Shown here one piece after another: positions 9,334-18,371 of a DNA stretch of 64,000 bases (position 1 is its first letter; every line of letters begins with the position of its first letter). The stretch is taken from contig NZ_JAXCLA010000007.1 of NCBI RefSeq assembly GCF_034043675.1, positions 1-64,000 of the forward strand, in the 5' to 3' direction. A program made the position numbers and the translations under genes. The notes beneath the pieces are model-generated. The model searched no databases. It was not told where the DNA came from and worked only from the letters and a program-made list of their open reading frames with translations. This DNA is from KK5 sp034043675 (GTDB lineage: Bacteria > Pseudomonadota > Gammaproteobacteria > Burkholderiales > Burkholderiaceae_C).

Positions 9334-9594
9334 AGTAAGCCACGAATATGAGGTCGTCGCTCAGACGATCTCGTGGGAGTGGGTGCAGGTGCGCCAGGTC
9401 GGGAGGTGCACAGTCGCTGACATCGAGATACAGTGGGCTTCTTCAAAGAGTGAGCTCGCCTCCGAACCCATCGGGGCATGCTCCGTTCGCCGAGGCAGTG
9501 TGACCGACAAGCCGTGTCCGAAAATGGCTACAGATGCAGGTCTTGTTCGCAAGCCCGAAGTCGATTTGTCCGGGTGGGAACTTGCCCACGCGTA

Positions 9595-9905
9595 ATGGCA
9601 GAGCTCACTGACCGACGCCAGGCGCCTGCCGGTTCGGCCAAGCTCATGCTGTCGCGCTCCATGGACAGCCGCGAGGCGGTCGACCGGATGAACGAGATCG
9701 CATCCGAACGCGGCGGAAGGGCAGACGTGAACCCGGTCAGGACCAGGGCACTTTGTACAGCCGAGACTTCTCCGATCCTGACGGCCACTTGTGGAGCGCG
9801 TTCTGGATGGATGCCGCGGCATCCCGCGGGCAGGCAGGAAGCTTAGTGCTCCGTGCCGGAGGCGAGCATTCAGGCTCAGGCGGGCCGCGTCACGGACCTC
9901 GATGA
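9595..9905 (+). pseudogene. Frameshifted VOC/glyoxalase-family fragment
   Basis: From the ATG at 9595 the frame reads SRSMDSREAVDRMNEIASE and GGRADVNPV, the typical middle of YdcJ/PhnB-like VOC proteins. After base about 9737 that frame loses sense, while the frame starting at 9738 reads QDQGTLYSRDFSDPDGHLW and SAFWMDAAA, the expected continuation and end. A one-base loss therefore separates the halves. The normal N-terminal half (first beta-alpha-beta-beta-beta unit) is not visible upstream, so the gene is both truncated and frameshifted. Confidence 0.7.
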
Positions 9906-9912
9906 CGCTGCG

Positions 9913-12900
9913 TCACAACTTGAGGTCAGCGATCAGCGCTCTGATGGCATCGGGGCTGACGGGCTTGACCAGATAGGCATCGAATCCCGCTTCTCGTGCG
10001 CGTTTGCGGTCCTTGTCCTGCCCCCAGCCCGTGAGCGCTACAACGACCGTGCTGCGCCCCCATGGCGTGTCCTTGAGCTTCTCGCAGACCTCATAGCCGT
10101 TCAGCCCAGGCATGCCGATGTCGAGGAACACGAGTTCGGGCTGGAAACCTTCCGCTTCAGTAAGCGCATCGAGGCCGTTGTGCACCACGTTTGCTTCGGA
10201 CCCCATGAGCTCCAGCAGGGTCGCCAGACTGGACGCGGCATCGACGTTGTCGTCGGCAATCAATACGCGCCGACCCGCCAGCGTTTCAAGGTCTTGGTCC
10301 TGGTCCTGGTCCTGGCTCCGATCCGTGTCAGGCCGTGCCGGGGCCGGCGCGACGGGAAGGCGCACGATGAACTCGCTACCGTGCCCCGGACCGTCGCTGC
10401 GGGCCTCGATGCTGCCACCATGTAGCGCCACCAGTCCGCGTGCCAGACCCAGGCCGAGGCCCAGGCCGCTCTTCTCGCGTTCCAGCGAGCGGTCCACCTG
10501 GACGAACATGTCGAAGATCTGCATGAGCATGTCCTTGGGGATGCCCTCACCGTCGTCGCACACGGTCACCACGACCTCATTGCCTGACTGCTCCGTGCTG
10601 ATCTGTATATGCCCGCCAGGGGCGGTGAACTTCGCGGCATTGGCGAGCAGGTTCGAAAACACTTGAGCCAAACGCGTCGTATCCGCGTCGACGAACACTG
10701 GTCGACCGGGCAACACGAGTGTCAACTGATGACCGAACTGGTCGATCAGCGGCTGGCTGGTTTCCGCGGCGGCCTTGACAACATCCGCCAACGCAATCCG
10801 TTCCCGATTGATGCGGATCTTGCCGCTGGAGATCCGCGTGATGTGCAGCAGGTCGTCGATGAGCCGCACCATCTGCACGACTTGGCGATCCATCATGTCG
10901 CGTATCTGCTGGATCCGGGCCGCGTCGGTCGTCCCGAGGCGGCGGATGATGGCCAGGCCGTTGCGCAGGGGCGCCAGCGGGTTGCGCAGCTCGTGCGCCA
11001 GCATGCCAAGAAACTCGTCCTTGCGCCGATCGCCTTCGCGCAGCAGCTCCGCCTGGGTGCGCAGCGTCTCTTCCATCTCCTTGATCTCGGTGATGTCGCG
11101 CGTCGTGCCGGCGACGGCGATCACCTCGCCGCCCTTGCCGAACACCGGCACGAAGATGTAGTCGTAGATGCGGCGGCCGAAGGCGCCGGCGAACGGGACC
11201 TCGCCGCGGATCGGCTGACGCGTCTGGACAACCTGATCGATCTCCCGGCCGTGCATCTCGGCATGCCAGGGCTCGTATCCCAGTTCAAGGCAGGTCTTCC
11301 CGATCGCCTCGTCCCACGACTTACCCCACATGCGCAGCAGGATGTCGTTGGCGTACACGAAGCGGTGCGAGAGATCGAACACGTAGGCGAGGTCGGGGGT
11401 GTTGGTGAGGATGGCCTCGTAGAGGCGCCGCTGCCCTTCCGTCTGCTGCCGGGCCGCCTCCAGCTCGGCCTCCATCGTCTTGCGCGCCGTGATGTCGCTG
11501 GCCGCGCCGAACCACTCGATGATCTCGCCATCGGCATCCAGGATGGGCACGGCGCGCGAGAAGGTCCAGCCGATCGAGCCATCCGCGGTGCGCACTGGAT
11601 GCTCCAGCTGGAAGGGACGCTTGCCGCTCACCGCCTCGCGGATCGCTGCCAGCACCGTCGGCTGGTCCTCGGGCCGCACATACGCCTCCAGCCACGACCT
11701 GTTGCTCATGCGGGTATCGGCGAGGAAGCCGCGGCCGTCCAGCGTGCGCATCTCCGACCAGTCCGGGCTCATGCTGTAGACCACGTTGGAGGAGGAGTTG
11801 ATCAGCGCGCGCAGGCGCTCCTCCTGCCGCCGCAGGTCGGCCTCGGCGCGGCGCTGGGCGGTCACGTCGAAGCCCTCGCAGAAGACCCCGATGATTCGCC
11901 CCGCATCGTCGCGGATCGGCGCGTAGATGAAGTCGAGCAGCCGCTGCTCCTCGGGGCTGTCGGGTGCGAAGCGGTAGCGCACGGGCGCGGAGGATGCGAC
12001 GAAGCGCTCGCCGGTCCGGTACACCTCGTCCAGACGTTCGAAATAACCCTGGTGGGCGAGATCCGGGAATGCATCCCGCGCCGATTTGCCGATCCAGTCC
12101 GCGCTGTTGAACAGGGCGAGGTGCGAACGGTTGACGAACTCGAAGACGTGCTTGGGCCCCTTCATGATGCACACGAAGCTGGGCGCCTGCTCGAAGATGC
12201 GGCGCAGTTCCACCTCGGCATTGGCACGCGAGTGCTCCAGTTCCAGCGCCTTGAGGTCGGAGAGGGAGCGCGCGATCTGGCGGCCTACCAGGGCGATGAA
12301 CTCGCTATAGGCCGGATCGAGCGGCCGCTGCGGGTTCAGCAGGACGACCAGCGTACCGAGCGGCTCGGCCCGCTCGGAGGTGCGGATGTCCACCGCAAGC
12401 GAATGCGGACCGAAGTCGTGCGAATCGCTCAAGGTGTCGGGCCATAGGGGCGGAGCGGCCGACGCGCTCTGCGCAGCCAGCCCATTGCCATGTCCGGCAT
12501 CGCGCAGGTAGACGGCGGCGTGCCGTATGTCCAGCGTTCCCTTGCCGATCTCGGCCATCGCGTTAGAACAGACCTCGGCCGCATGGGCCGCGCCGGCGGT
12601 CGCATCGGCGAGCGTCTTGAGGAAGGCAAGCCGGCGCTCGCTGACGATGCGCTGAGTCGTCTCGATCGTGACGGCCAGGATGCCGCCCACGCTGCCGTCC
12701 TCGATGCGCACCGGCCCGAATGAGTAGGAAAAATACGTCTCCTCGGGAGCACCATGGCGCTCAAGGGCCAGATAGCCGTCGGGGATCCACGTCGCCTCGC
12801 CGGTCGTCAGCACACTCTCCATCAGCGGTGCGATCACATCGGCGATCTCCGCCCAGACCTCCCGGATGCTGCGGCCCAGCGCCCATGGGTGCTTGTCGCC

Positions 12901-13164
12901 CAGCAACGGAGCATAGGCGTCGTTGTAGAGCATGGTCAGTTGCGGCCCCCACAGCACGACCATCGGGAAGCGCGAGCCCAGACAGATGCTGACGGCGGAA
13001 CGCAGGCTCTGCGGCCAACTCGGCAAGGGGCCCAGCCCAGTGCCGTCCCAGTCCATGGCGCGCATCCGGGCACCGGTCTCGCTACTCCCGGCAAGCCACG
13101 GAGCCGCCTCCGCAGTGGGGGAGGGCGAACGCGGGAAAGCGCTGGAGATCTGCGGGGCAGGCAT
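9913..13164 (-). CDS. Hybrid sensor histidine kinase with several PAS domains, GAF and receiver
   Basis: The product is 1083 residues from the ATG at 13164; a GTG at 13266 would add 34 residues of low-complexity sequence. Domains in order: PAS-like (40-170), GAF-like (175-310), PAS (318-440), PAS (448-562), PAS (580-690), HisKA with His724 (LAHELRNPLAPLR), HATPase with N-box (NLLANAAKF) and G-boxes (DDGEGI, GLGLGLGLARG), then a receiver (965-1083) with Asp1015 (LVFLDIGMPG) and Lys1067. A hydrophilic linker of repeated Asp-Gln joins kinase and receiver. No membrane segments are evident, so sensing is probably cytoplasmic. The final output regulator is not obvious; the regulator at 8485 is a candidate. 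Confidence 0.85.
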   Translation of the reverse strand: MPAPQISSAFPRSPSPTAEAAPWLAGSSETGARMRAMDWDGTGLGPLPSWPQSLRSAVSICLGSRFPMVVLWGPQLTMLYNDAYAPLLGDKHPWALGRSIREVWAEIADVIAPLMESVLTTGEATWIPDGYLALERHGAPEETYFSYSFGPVRIEDGSVGGILAVTIETTQRIVSERRLAFLKTLADATAGAAHAAEVCSNAMAEIGKGTLDIRHAAVYLRDAGHGNGLAAQSASAAPPLWPDTLSDSHDFGPHSLAVDIRTSERAEPLGTLVVLLNPQRPLDPAYSEFIALVGRQIARSLSDLKALELEHSRANAEVELRRIFEQAPSFVCIMKGPKHVFEFVNRSHLALFNSADWIGKSARDAFPDLAHQGYFERLDEVYRTGERFVASSAPVRYRFAPDSPEEQRLLDFIYAPIRDDAGRIIGVFCEGFDVTAQRRAEADLRRQEERLRALINSSSNVVYSMSPDWSEMRTLDGRGFLADTRMSNRSWLEAYVRPEDQPTVLAAIREAVSGKRPFQLEHPVRTADGSIGWTFSRAVPILDADGEIIEWFGAASDITARKTMEAELEAARQQTEGQRRLYEAILTNTPDLAYVFDLSHRFVYANDILLRMWGKSWDEAIGKTCLELGYEPWHAEMHGREIDQVVQTRQPIRGEVPFAGAFGRRIYDYIFVPVFGKGGEVIAVAGTTRDITEIKEMEETLRTQAELLREGDRRKDEFLGMLAHELRNPLAPLRNGLAIIRRLGTTDAARIQQIRDMMDRQVVQMVRLIDDLLHITRISSGKIRINRERIALADVVKAAAETSQPLIDQFGHQLTLVLPGRPVFVDADTTRLAQVFSNLLANAAKFTAPGGHIQISTEQSGNEVVVTVCDDGEGIPKDMLMQIFDMFVQVDRSLEREKSGLGLGLGLARGLVALHGGSIEARSDGPGHGSEFIVRLPVAPAPARPDTDRSQDQDQDQDLETLAGRRVLIADDNVDAASSLATLLELMGSEANVVHNGLDALTEAEGFQPELVFLDIGMPGLNGYEVCEKLKDTPWGRSTVVVALTGWGQDKDRKRAREAGFDAYLVKPVSPDAIRALIADLKL

Positions 13165-13470
13165 CTTCGTGTCGTCTTGTTCTTCCGCGGCGCGAGCGGA
13201 CCGTGAGGCTCCGCGATTGCAAGCCGTGCTGGCACTCCAAAGTTGCAAACTTTGCCGCAAGCTCACGCGGCAGGATGTAGGACACCGCCGCGTCGCGTGG
13301 GCTGCCTAGGCGTAGCCGTTGTGCTTGCCGCCGCCCATCACGAGAGGCCCAGGCTGCTCGAAGCAGCAGGTTTTTTATAGGCGTTGATTTGATGATGGAC
13401 TTCCTGGGCAAAGGGGCGCAGCCTCAACTCGCGGAGCCGCTTCCCGGCGACCGGTGTCGAAAGGCCTGCG

Positions 13471-15015
13471 ATGAGCATCTTTGATCTCGACAACTACACC
13501 GACGCCGTTTCGGATGCGGTTGATGCCATTGGCGACGCTGGCGACTTGATCGGGGGCATCCTCAAGTCGATTTCTCCGCTGCTTGGCATGGTGCCGGGGA
13601 TCGGAACCGCGTTCTCCGTCGCGGTGTATGCGGCTGGCGCCATCGCCGCCAAGGATTCCATCACCGATGCCCTGATCGGATCGGCAAGTGCAGCCATGCC
13701 GCCCGGCGTACCGCGCATCGCGTTCGACGGTGCCGTCAGTGTTTCGAGAGATGTCGTCGAGGGACGGCCTGTCACCGACTCGGTGATCTCGGCGTGCCGG
13801 CACGCGGCCCAAAGCGCTGGCGGGGCGCCCGCCGCGGCGGCGTTCGACTCCGGAGTGGCTGTGCTCAAGGGCGGACCGGTCGATCAGCGAATCATCGACC
13901 AAGGCCGGGCGTTCGCGCTGCAGGGCGGAGGCCAGGCAGCCGCTGCCAGCTACGACGCGGGTGTCTCGATAGCGCGCGGACGGGGGGCCGACCAGGTCGT
14001 GGTCGACGTGGCGCGGGGATACATCAGCCAGGTGGGCGGACCGGTCGCGCTGGCCGCCTTCGATACCGGCGTGGCGCTGGCCTATGCCAAGACATTGCGA
14101 GAGGCCGCCTATGCAGGGCTTCATACCCTGGTGAGAGGCAACGACGGGATCGAGAAGATCCTCAACTTCATCGAGAAAGTCGGTCGCGCCAAGACGCTCG
14201 CGAGCGGTGTCCAGCAACTCCTCGAGTCGGACTTGGCCGAAGACTTTCTCCAGGCGATTCATCAGTACGTACCGACGCCGAACATTGCGGCAATCGAACG
14301 CGAGCTCCAACCCTACACGGACTTCTTCCGCGACCACCCGGAGTTGCTCAATGTGGCGTCTGGCGACCTCGCCGGGCAATGGGAGATTGACGAGGCCATC
14401 GTGCGGGCCGCGCAAGCGCTGATGCGCGACGGTACTCGCGATGAACGGCTGCTGAAGCTGTTCGAACAGGTGCAGGGCACGTCCATCGGCAAGGGCGACC
14501 TGGGCGGCGATCTGGCAGGAACCAAGGACCGCAACGATGCGTACGCGCGGCAGGGGCGTGAGATGGCGTCGGGCGACAAGCAACTGACCGCGCATCGCTC
14601 GAACAACGGACGCTACGTCCCGGGACTTTGGGTCCGAGGCTTCGACGTGGGATCCGCGGTCAGCCATCGCCAGTCCGAGTTCGGGCCCGGCCAGACGGCG
14701 ATTCGCGATTCCCTGCGCGGCGCGTCGCAGCAGAGTGGCTACAACCGCGCACGGGACCTGCAGTACCAGAGAACCATCAAGCTGCACCAGGCGCTGGATG
14801 GACTGAGCAAGCAGGTCCTTTCGGGGCGGGAGGAAGCTCTCTCGGCGTTCGGAATGGGTCTTGGCGCATTGAGTACGACCGCCGCACGCGCCACGCGCGC
14901 GGCGGCGATGGTGCCGCTGACTCCCAAGTCCCCAGCCCACGTTGATGCATCAGGCGAAACGGACGCGGCCGCTTACCCGTCGACACCCGGGACAGATGCC
15001 GCGGACTACAAATGA
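13471..15015 (+). CDS. Unknown 514-residue protein with four internal repeats
   Basis: I recognise no family. Residues 1-30 are acidic and helical (MSIFDLDNYTDAVSDAVDAI). Residues 32-65 are a hydrophobic, glycine-rich stretch that could insert in a membrane. Residues about 82-215 contain four repeats of roughly 35-40 residues built around (A/S)(F/Y)D-x-GV-x(2-4)-R, for example AAFDSGVAVLKGG, ASYDAGVSIARGR and AAFDTGVALAYAK. The rest is helical and hydrophilic with a low-complexity tail. There is no clear signal peptide. It is divergent from the hybrid kinase and 120 bases ahead of a PEP-CTERM gene. Codon use is normal. The opposite strand has a long frame without family features, taken as a shadow. 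Confidence 0.6.
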   Translation: MSIFDLDNYTDAVSDAVDAIGDAGDLIGGILKSISPLLGMVPGIGTAFSVAVYAAGAIAAKDSITDALIGSASAAMPPGVPRIAFDGAVSVSRDVVEGRPVTDSVISACRHAAQSAGGAPAAAAFDSGVAVLKGGPVDQRIIDQGRAFALQGGGQAAAASYDAGVSIARGRGADQVVVDVARGYISQVGGPVALAAFDTGVALAYAKTLREAAYAGLHTLVRGNDGIEKILNFIEKVGRAKTLASGVQQLLESDLAEDFLQAIHQYVPTPNIAAIERELQPYTDFFRDHPELLNVASGDLAGQWEIDEAIVRAAQALMRDGTRDERLLKLFEQVQGTSIGKGDLGGDLAGTKDRNDAYARQGREMASGDKQLTAHRSNNGRYVPGLWVRGFDVGSAVSHRQSEFGPGQTAIRDSLRGASQQSGYNRARDLQYQRTIKLHQALDGLSKQVLSGREEALSAFGMGLGALSTTAARATRAAAMVPLTPKSPAHVDASGETDAAAYPSTPGTDAADYK

Positions 15016-15136
15016 CGGCGATGAGGCGACCTTGATCGGGATCAGTGCTCGCTGGCCAGCGACACGTCATGCTTTGTGAGGAGGCGGGGATCTCACGGTA
15101 CGGTTACATCAGAGGGACAAATCGAGGAGGGGTGCG

Positions 15137-16204
15137 ATGTTTCTCCGTAAGAGCTTCGCTGGCAGGTTTGCGCTGACGCTGGGCCTGACCGTCAGCGCCA
15201 CCCTCCCAAGCCCGGCAACGGCGGCAATGGAGCTGTACAGCATTGCATTCAACGGCGTCGGAACAATGCCGGCCTCCGGCACTTTCCTCTATGACACCAC
15301 CCATGCCAGCTTCGCCAGTTTCACCGTCTCGTGGGCCGGGCAGTCTTTCGATCTCACCGCGGCCGCCAACGCGCCTGCCGTCGGCTCAGCCTGCGGGGGC
15401 GGTTCGCCCTCGGTAGCGGCCACATGGTCACTGCTGGGCCATGGTCTTTGCGACGGCCTGTACTACCGGTGGTTCGGCAACAGCAGCGGCGCCTCGAGCA
15501 GTTTCTCTTTCAATGCCTCGACACTGGCCTTGCCCGAACAACTGGCCGCGCGCATCAGCGCCGAAGCGTCCGGTTCGGGTGCACCGCTCCCGGAGTTCGG
15601 TACGGGTGACTGGACCGTTTCGGCAACGGCAATGCCGCTCACCCACTTGATCCATTTCAGCGGCGTTGGCGAGGTCCCGGCCATCGGCTATGCCAGCTAC
15701 GACCCGTCCGCCGCCCATTTCGGCCTGGTCCTGGTTTCCTGGAACGGCCAGTGGCTCGACATGACCGAGGCTGCAAACATGCCGACCCTCGGAACAGCCT
15801 GCCCCGGCGAAGTTTCCTCGCCCGGCGCCGGCTTTGCCCTGCTCAGCCATGGCTTGTGCGACGGCCTCTACTACCGGTGGTTCGCGAACGACAATGCGCC
15901 CGCAGGTTCGTTCGCCTTCAGTGCAGCGACGCTGGCGCTGCCGGAACAACTGGCGGTGCGTTTCGGGGTTGCGACCGTGGCAGGTGACTTGCCCGGCGGC
16001 GACTTCGGTGCCGGTGAATGGACGCTCGAAGCCCTGTCCGCGGTACCGGAGCCATCGCGGGTCCTGCTGCTGCTGGGTGGCCTGTGTTTGCTCGCGCTGC
16101 AGGGGCGCCTCGTAACAGGCCGCGGACGAATGGACCAGAGGAGCGTTGCCGAACTGCGAGTCCGAACGAACTACCGCAGACTGACCGCTCGCCAACGTCA
16201 TTAG
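15137..16204 (+). CDS. PEP-CTERM protein with duplicated domain
   Basis: The protein has 355 residues. Residues 1-30 are a signal peptide (cut near ATAAM). Two homologous units of about 140 residues follow (31-170 and 172-305), each with the motif HGLCDGLYYRWF and the sequence ALPEQLA, so the domain arose by internal duplication. A PEP-CTERM signal (VPEPSRVLLLLGGLCLLAL) begins near residue 308, but about 25 extra residues follow the expected basic end (TGRGR), which is unusual. The ribosome-binding site GAGGAGGGG is strong. Export and processing by an exosortase are expected; the function of the repeated domain is unknown. Confidence 0.85.
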   Translation: MFLRKSFAGRFALTLGLTVSATLPSPATAAMELYSIAFNGVGTMPASGTFLYDTTHASFASFTVSWAGQSFDLTAAANAPAVGSACGGGSPSVAATWSLLGHGLCDGLYYRWFGNSSGASSSFSFNASTLALPEQLAARISAEASGSGAPLPEFGTGDWTVSATAMPLTHLIHFSGVGEVPAIGYASYDPSAAHFGLVLVSWNGQWLDMTEAANMPTLGTACPGEVSSPGAGFALLSHGLCDGLYYRWFANDNAPAGSFAFSAATLALPEQLAVRFGVATVAGDLPGGDFGAGEWTLEALSAVPEPSRVLLLLGGLCLLALQGRLVTGRGRMDQRSVAELRVRTNYRRLTARQRH

Positions 16205-16478
16205 TTGGCCCGTCAGACGCGAAGGCGGCCAGGCGCCGGTGTCACGATGCAGAGCAGATGCGCCAAGTTACTGCCGTATTCGCAGTAGCTGTTCCATCCG
16301 TGGCCCGGGTTGCGATGTGCTACAGCCTCAATGCCAATCTCGTGCAAAAGTGTCGACGCTTGGCTGGGCACGATGGGGAGCACGCTGGCCCCGTGCGTCC
16401 ATCTCTGTGCCGGTGGCCTTGACCAGCTTCACCGCCTGAACCTTGCGAGCCCTGCTTAACTGACGTCTTTCAGTCCAG
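16205..16478. other. Intergenic region, no gene seen
   Basis: About 270 bases lie between two converging genes. No family-bearing frame and no clear terminator hairpin were found. Confidence 0.35.
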
Positions 16479-16841
16479 TCAAAGCGCGCGGAGCAGGTGC
16501 ACGAGCTCGTCGATTTTCACCGGTTTGACCAAAACATGGTCAAACGCGTCAGTGATTGCTCCGAGCTTGGAAATGCCCACATGACCGGTCAAGGCAATCA
16601 AGACAGGCGTGGCTCTGCCAAGGCTGCTTTTGATGCGCAGGGCCGCGTTGATGCCATCCATCCTGGGCATTTCGATGTCCGTGAGAATCGCATCGAAGGC
16701 TGAGCCGCCGGCGGTCGCCGCCTCAAGGGCCTGCACCCCATCAAAAGCCAAAACGACCTGCAGCGGGGCGAGAAACAGCTCCAGCAACTCCGCCAGGCTT
16801 TCGGCGGTTTCGCGGTCGTCATCGGCAATCAGCAATTTCAC
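16479..16841 (-). CDS. Single-domain receiver protein (CheY/Spo0F-like)
   Basis: The protein is 120 residues and consists only of a receiver domain. It has the acidic cluster (IADDDRET), phospho-acceptor Asp (AILTDIEMPRMDG, about residue 56), Thr in ALTGH and the conserved Lys-Pro (LVKPVKI). No output domain is present, so it must act by protein contact or as a phosphorelay intermediate. Its start lies only 72 bases from that of the divergent histidine kinase at 16914, which makes the kinase its likely phosphodonor. Confidence 0.9.
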   Translation of the reverse strand: MKLLIADDDRETAESLAELLELFLAPLQVVLAFDGVQALEAATAGGSAFDAILTDIEMPRMDGINAALRIKSSLGRATPVLIALTGHVGISKLGAITDAFDHVLVKPVKIDELVHLLRAL

Positions 16842-16913
16842 AGGAGCTCCTGCTACGGCGAGATCGAGGCAAATGCCGCTCCCGTTGGCCGTCCAATTGC
16901 CCTACGTTGGCTA

Positions 16914-18044
16914 ATGCGCCTGGCTCAATTCATCGAATCGAATATGGAAGCGATCCTCGCCGAATGGGAGGCTTTCGCCAGGACGCTGCTACCGGCGTCA
17001 GATGGACTCGACATGACGGCCTTGCGGGATCATGCAGAACAGATCCTTCTCGCCACTGTGCGGGATCTCGGCTCCGCTCAGACCGAAAACGAGCAGGCCT
17101 CCAAGTCACGCGGAGAAGCCCTTCGCCCGGCGCAGGCTCCTGAGACTGCGGCCGAGACGCACGGATTTCTGCGCGCCACCGGCGGCTTCACCTTGAAGCA
17201 ACTCGTGGCGGAGTATCGAGCGCTTCGCGCGACGGTACTGAAACTTTGGACCGCCCAGCACGAACCCGGGCCGGACACGCTGGCTGACATGACCCGATTC
17301 AATGAGGCGATCGACCAGGCGGTGTCCGAGTCCGTTGACATCTTCGCGCTCGAAACCGAGCGCTGGCGCAACGTCTTCCTGGGTGTTCTTGGCCACGACC
17401 TCCGCGGGCCGCTGAATGCGATCCTGCTGACCTCGCAGCTGCTCTCGCGGCTCAACGATGTCACACCCGTCAGCAAGCTCGCAGCACGGCTCATCAACGG
17501 CGGTGAGCGCATGAGGCACTTGCTTGATGATTTGCTCGACTACAGCCGTGCCTCACTGGATATCGGCATTCGCGTCACCCCAAGTTCGGTCCAACTTGCT
17601 GAGGCATTCGAAGAAGAGATCGAACTCCAGCGGGCGATCCGGCCGGACAACTTGATCGAATTCGTCGCCGAGGGCGGGACCGTCGGCGTATGGGACGCCA
17701 CACGCCTGAGACAAGCCCTCGGGAATCTCGTTTCGAACGCCGCCAAGTACGGAGATGGCGGCACCCCCATCAAGGTGCATTTGATCGGATACAGCTATGA
17801 GGCCACCTTCACCGTCGAGAACACGGGGCCTTCGATTTCGGCAAGCGAGGTGAAGTCGCTGTTTGACCCATTGCGACGCGCAGCGCACGGTGATGACGAG
17901 ACCGAGCGAACCAGCCTGGGGCTCGGACTCTTCATCGTGCGCCATATCGTTCGCGCGCACGGGGGCACGGTCACGCTCTTCTCCCGGGACGGAAAAACTG
18001 TCTTCAGCGCCAGTTTGCCGAAAGTCCCAGCTGCATCCGCTTGA
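16914..18044 (+). CDS. Soluble sensor histidine kinase with RsbRD-like N-terminal domain
   Basis: The kinase has 376 residues. Residues 1-140 form a helical domain (MRLAQFIESNMEAILAEWEA) like the RsbRD N-terminal sensor found ahead of many soluble kinases. HisKA follows with the phospho-His in VLGHDLRGPLNAI (about residue 160), then an ATPase domain with N-box (NLVSNAAKYGDG), a G1-like segment (VENTGPSI) and G2 (LGLGLFIVRHIVRAHGG). The G1 box has Glu-Asn in place of the usual Asp-x-Gly. No membrane segments are present. It is divergent from the receiver gene at 16841, forming a probable two-component pair. Confidence 0.88.
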   Translation: MRLAQFIESNMEAILAEWEAFARTLLPASDGLDMTALRDHAEQILLATVRDLGSAQTENEQASKSRGEALRPAQAPETAAETHGFLRATGGFTLKQLVAEYRALRATVLKLWTAQHEPGPDTLADMTRFNEAIDQAVSESVDIFALETERWRNVFLGVLGHDLRGPLNAILLTSQLLSRLNDVTPVSKLAARLINGGERMRHLLDDLLDYSRASLDIGIRVTPSSVQLAEAFEEEIELQRAIRPDNLIEFVAEGGTVGVWDATRLRQALGNLVSNAAKYGDGGTPIKVHLIGYSYEATFTVENTGPSISASEVKSLFDPLRRAAHGDDETERTSLGLGLFIVRHIVRAHGGTVTLFSRDGKTVFSASLPKVPAASA

Positions 18045-18055
18045 TGCCGCGAACG

Positions 18056-18238
18056 TCAATCAGTTCCACGTTGGCGATGTCCCTTCACGCAATACATTGC
18101 GAGATATGCCTGCTTCACCAGCGCTTTAGCCTCATCGCCATCATCGGATACAGACTGAAGCCGATGCTCGCTGACGTTGAAACCGGGATCCCGTTCAAGG
18201 TGCGCCGCACCGCCACAAGCGCGCCGGAATTCGCACAT
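18056..18238 (-). CDS. Possible small hypothetical protein
   Basis: This 60-residue frame has plausible composition in its C-terminal part (SVSDDGDEAKALVKQAYLAM) but lies in a region with few other signals and has no clear ribosome-binding site. I recognise no family. It could equally be a chance frame. Confidence 0.22.
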   Translation of the reverse strand: MCEFRRACGGAAHLERDPGFNVSEHRLQSVSDDGDEAKALVKQAYLAMYCVKGHRQRGTD

Positions 18239-18340
18239 ACATCGCTTTGACGCCGGGCTAAGCGCAACGCAGAACGCACGGCGTCGTTCCCGTCCTGCCT
18301 GGCGTAGAAAGCTTGCGGTGTTCAGTTCGAAAATGACGAA

Positions 18341-18364
18341 AGGACTGCGGCGAGCCGCAGTCCT
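18341..18364 (-). terminator. Hairpin after doxX-like gene
   Basis: Ten-base perfect arms (AGGACTGCGG / CCGCAGTCCT) around a 4-base loop lie 8 bases beyond the stop of the DoxX-like gene. The T-run on that strand is weak (TTTCG), so termination strength is uncertain. Confidence 0.5.
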
Positions 18365-18371
18365 CTTTCGA

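Noticed and set aside
10291..10316. Possible CRISPR or phage-type repeat
   Set aside because: It is a six-base in-frame repeat inside a protein linker; no spacer structure exists anywhere in the window.
10609..12447. 612-codon plus-strand frame opposite the hybrid kinase
   Set aside because: The minus strand encodes clear PAS, HisKA and ATPase domains here; long antisense frames are common in high-GC DNA.
13375..14940. 521-codon open frame on the minus strand opposite the 514-residue unknown gene
   Set aside because: No family features, Arg/His-rich composition and no ribosome-binding site; the plus-strand frame has natural composition and internal protein repeats, so this is an antisense shadow.
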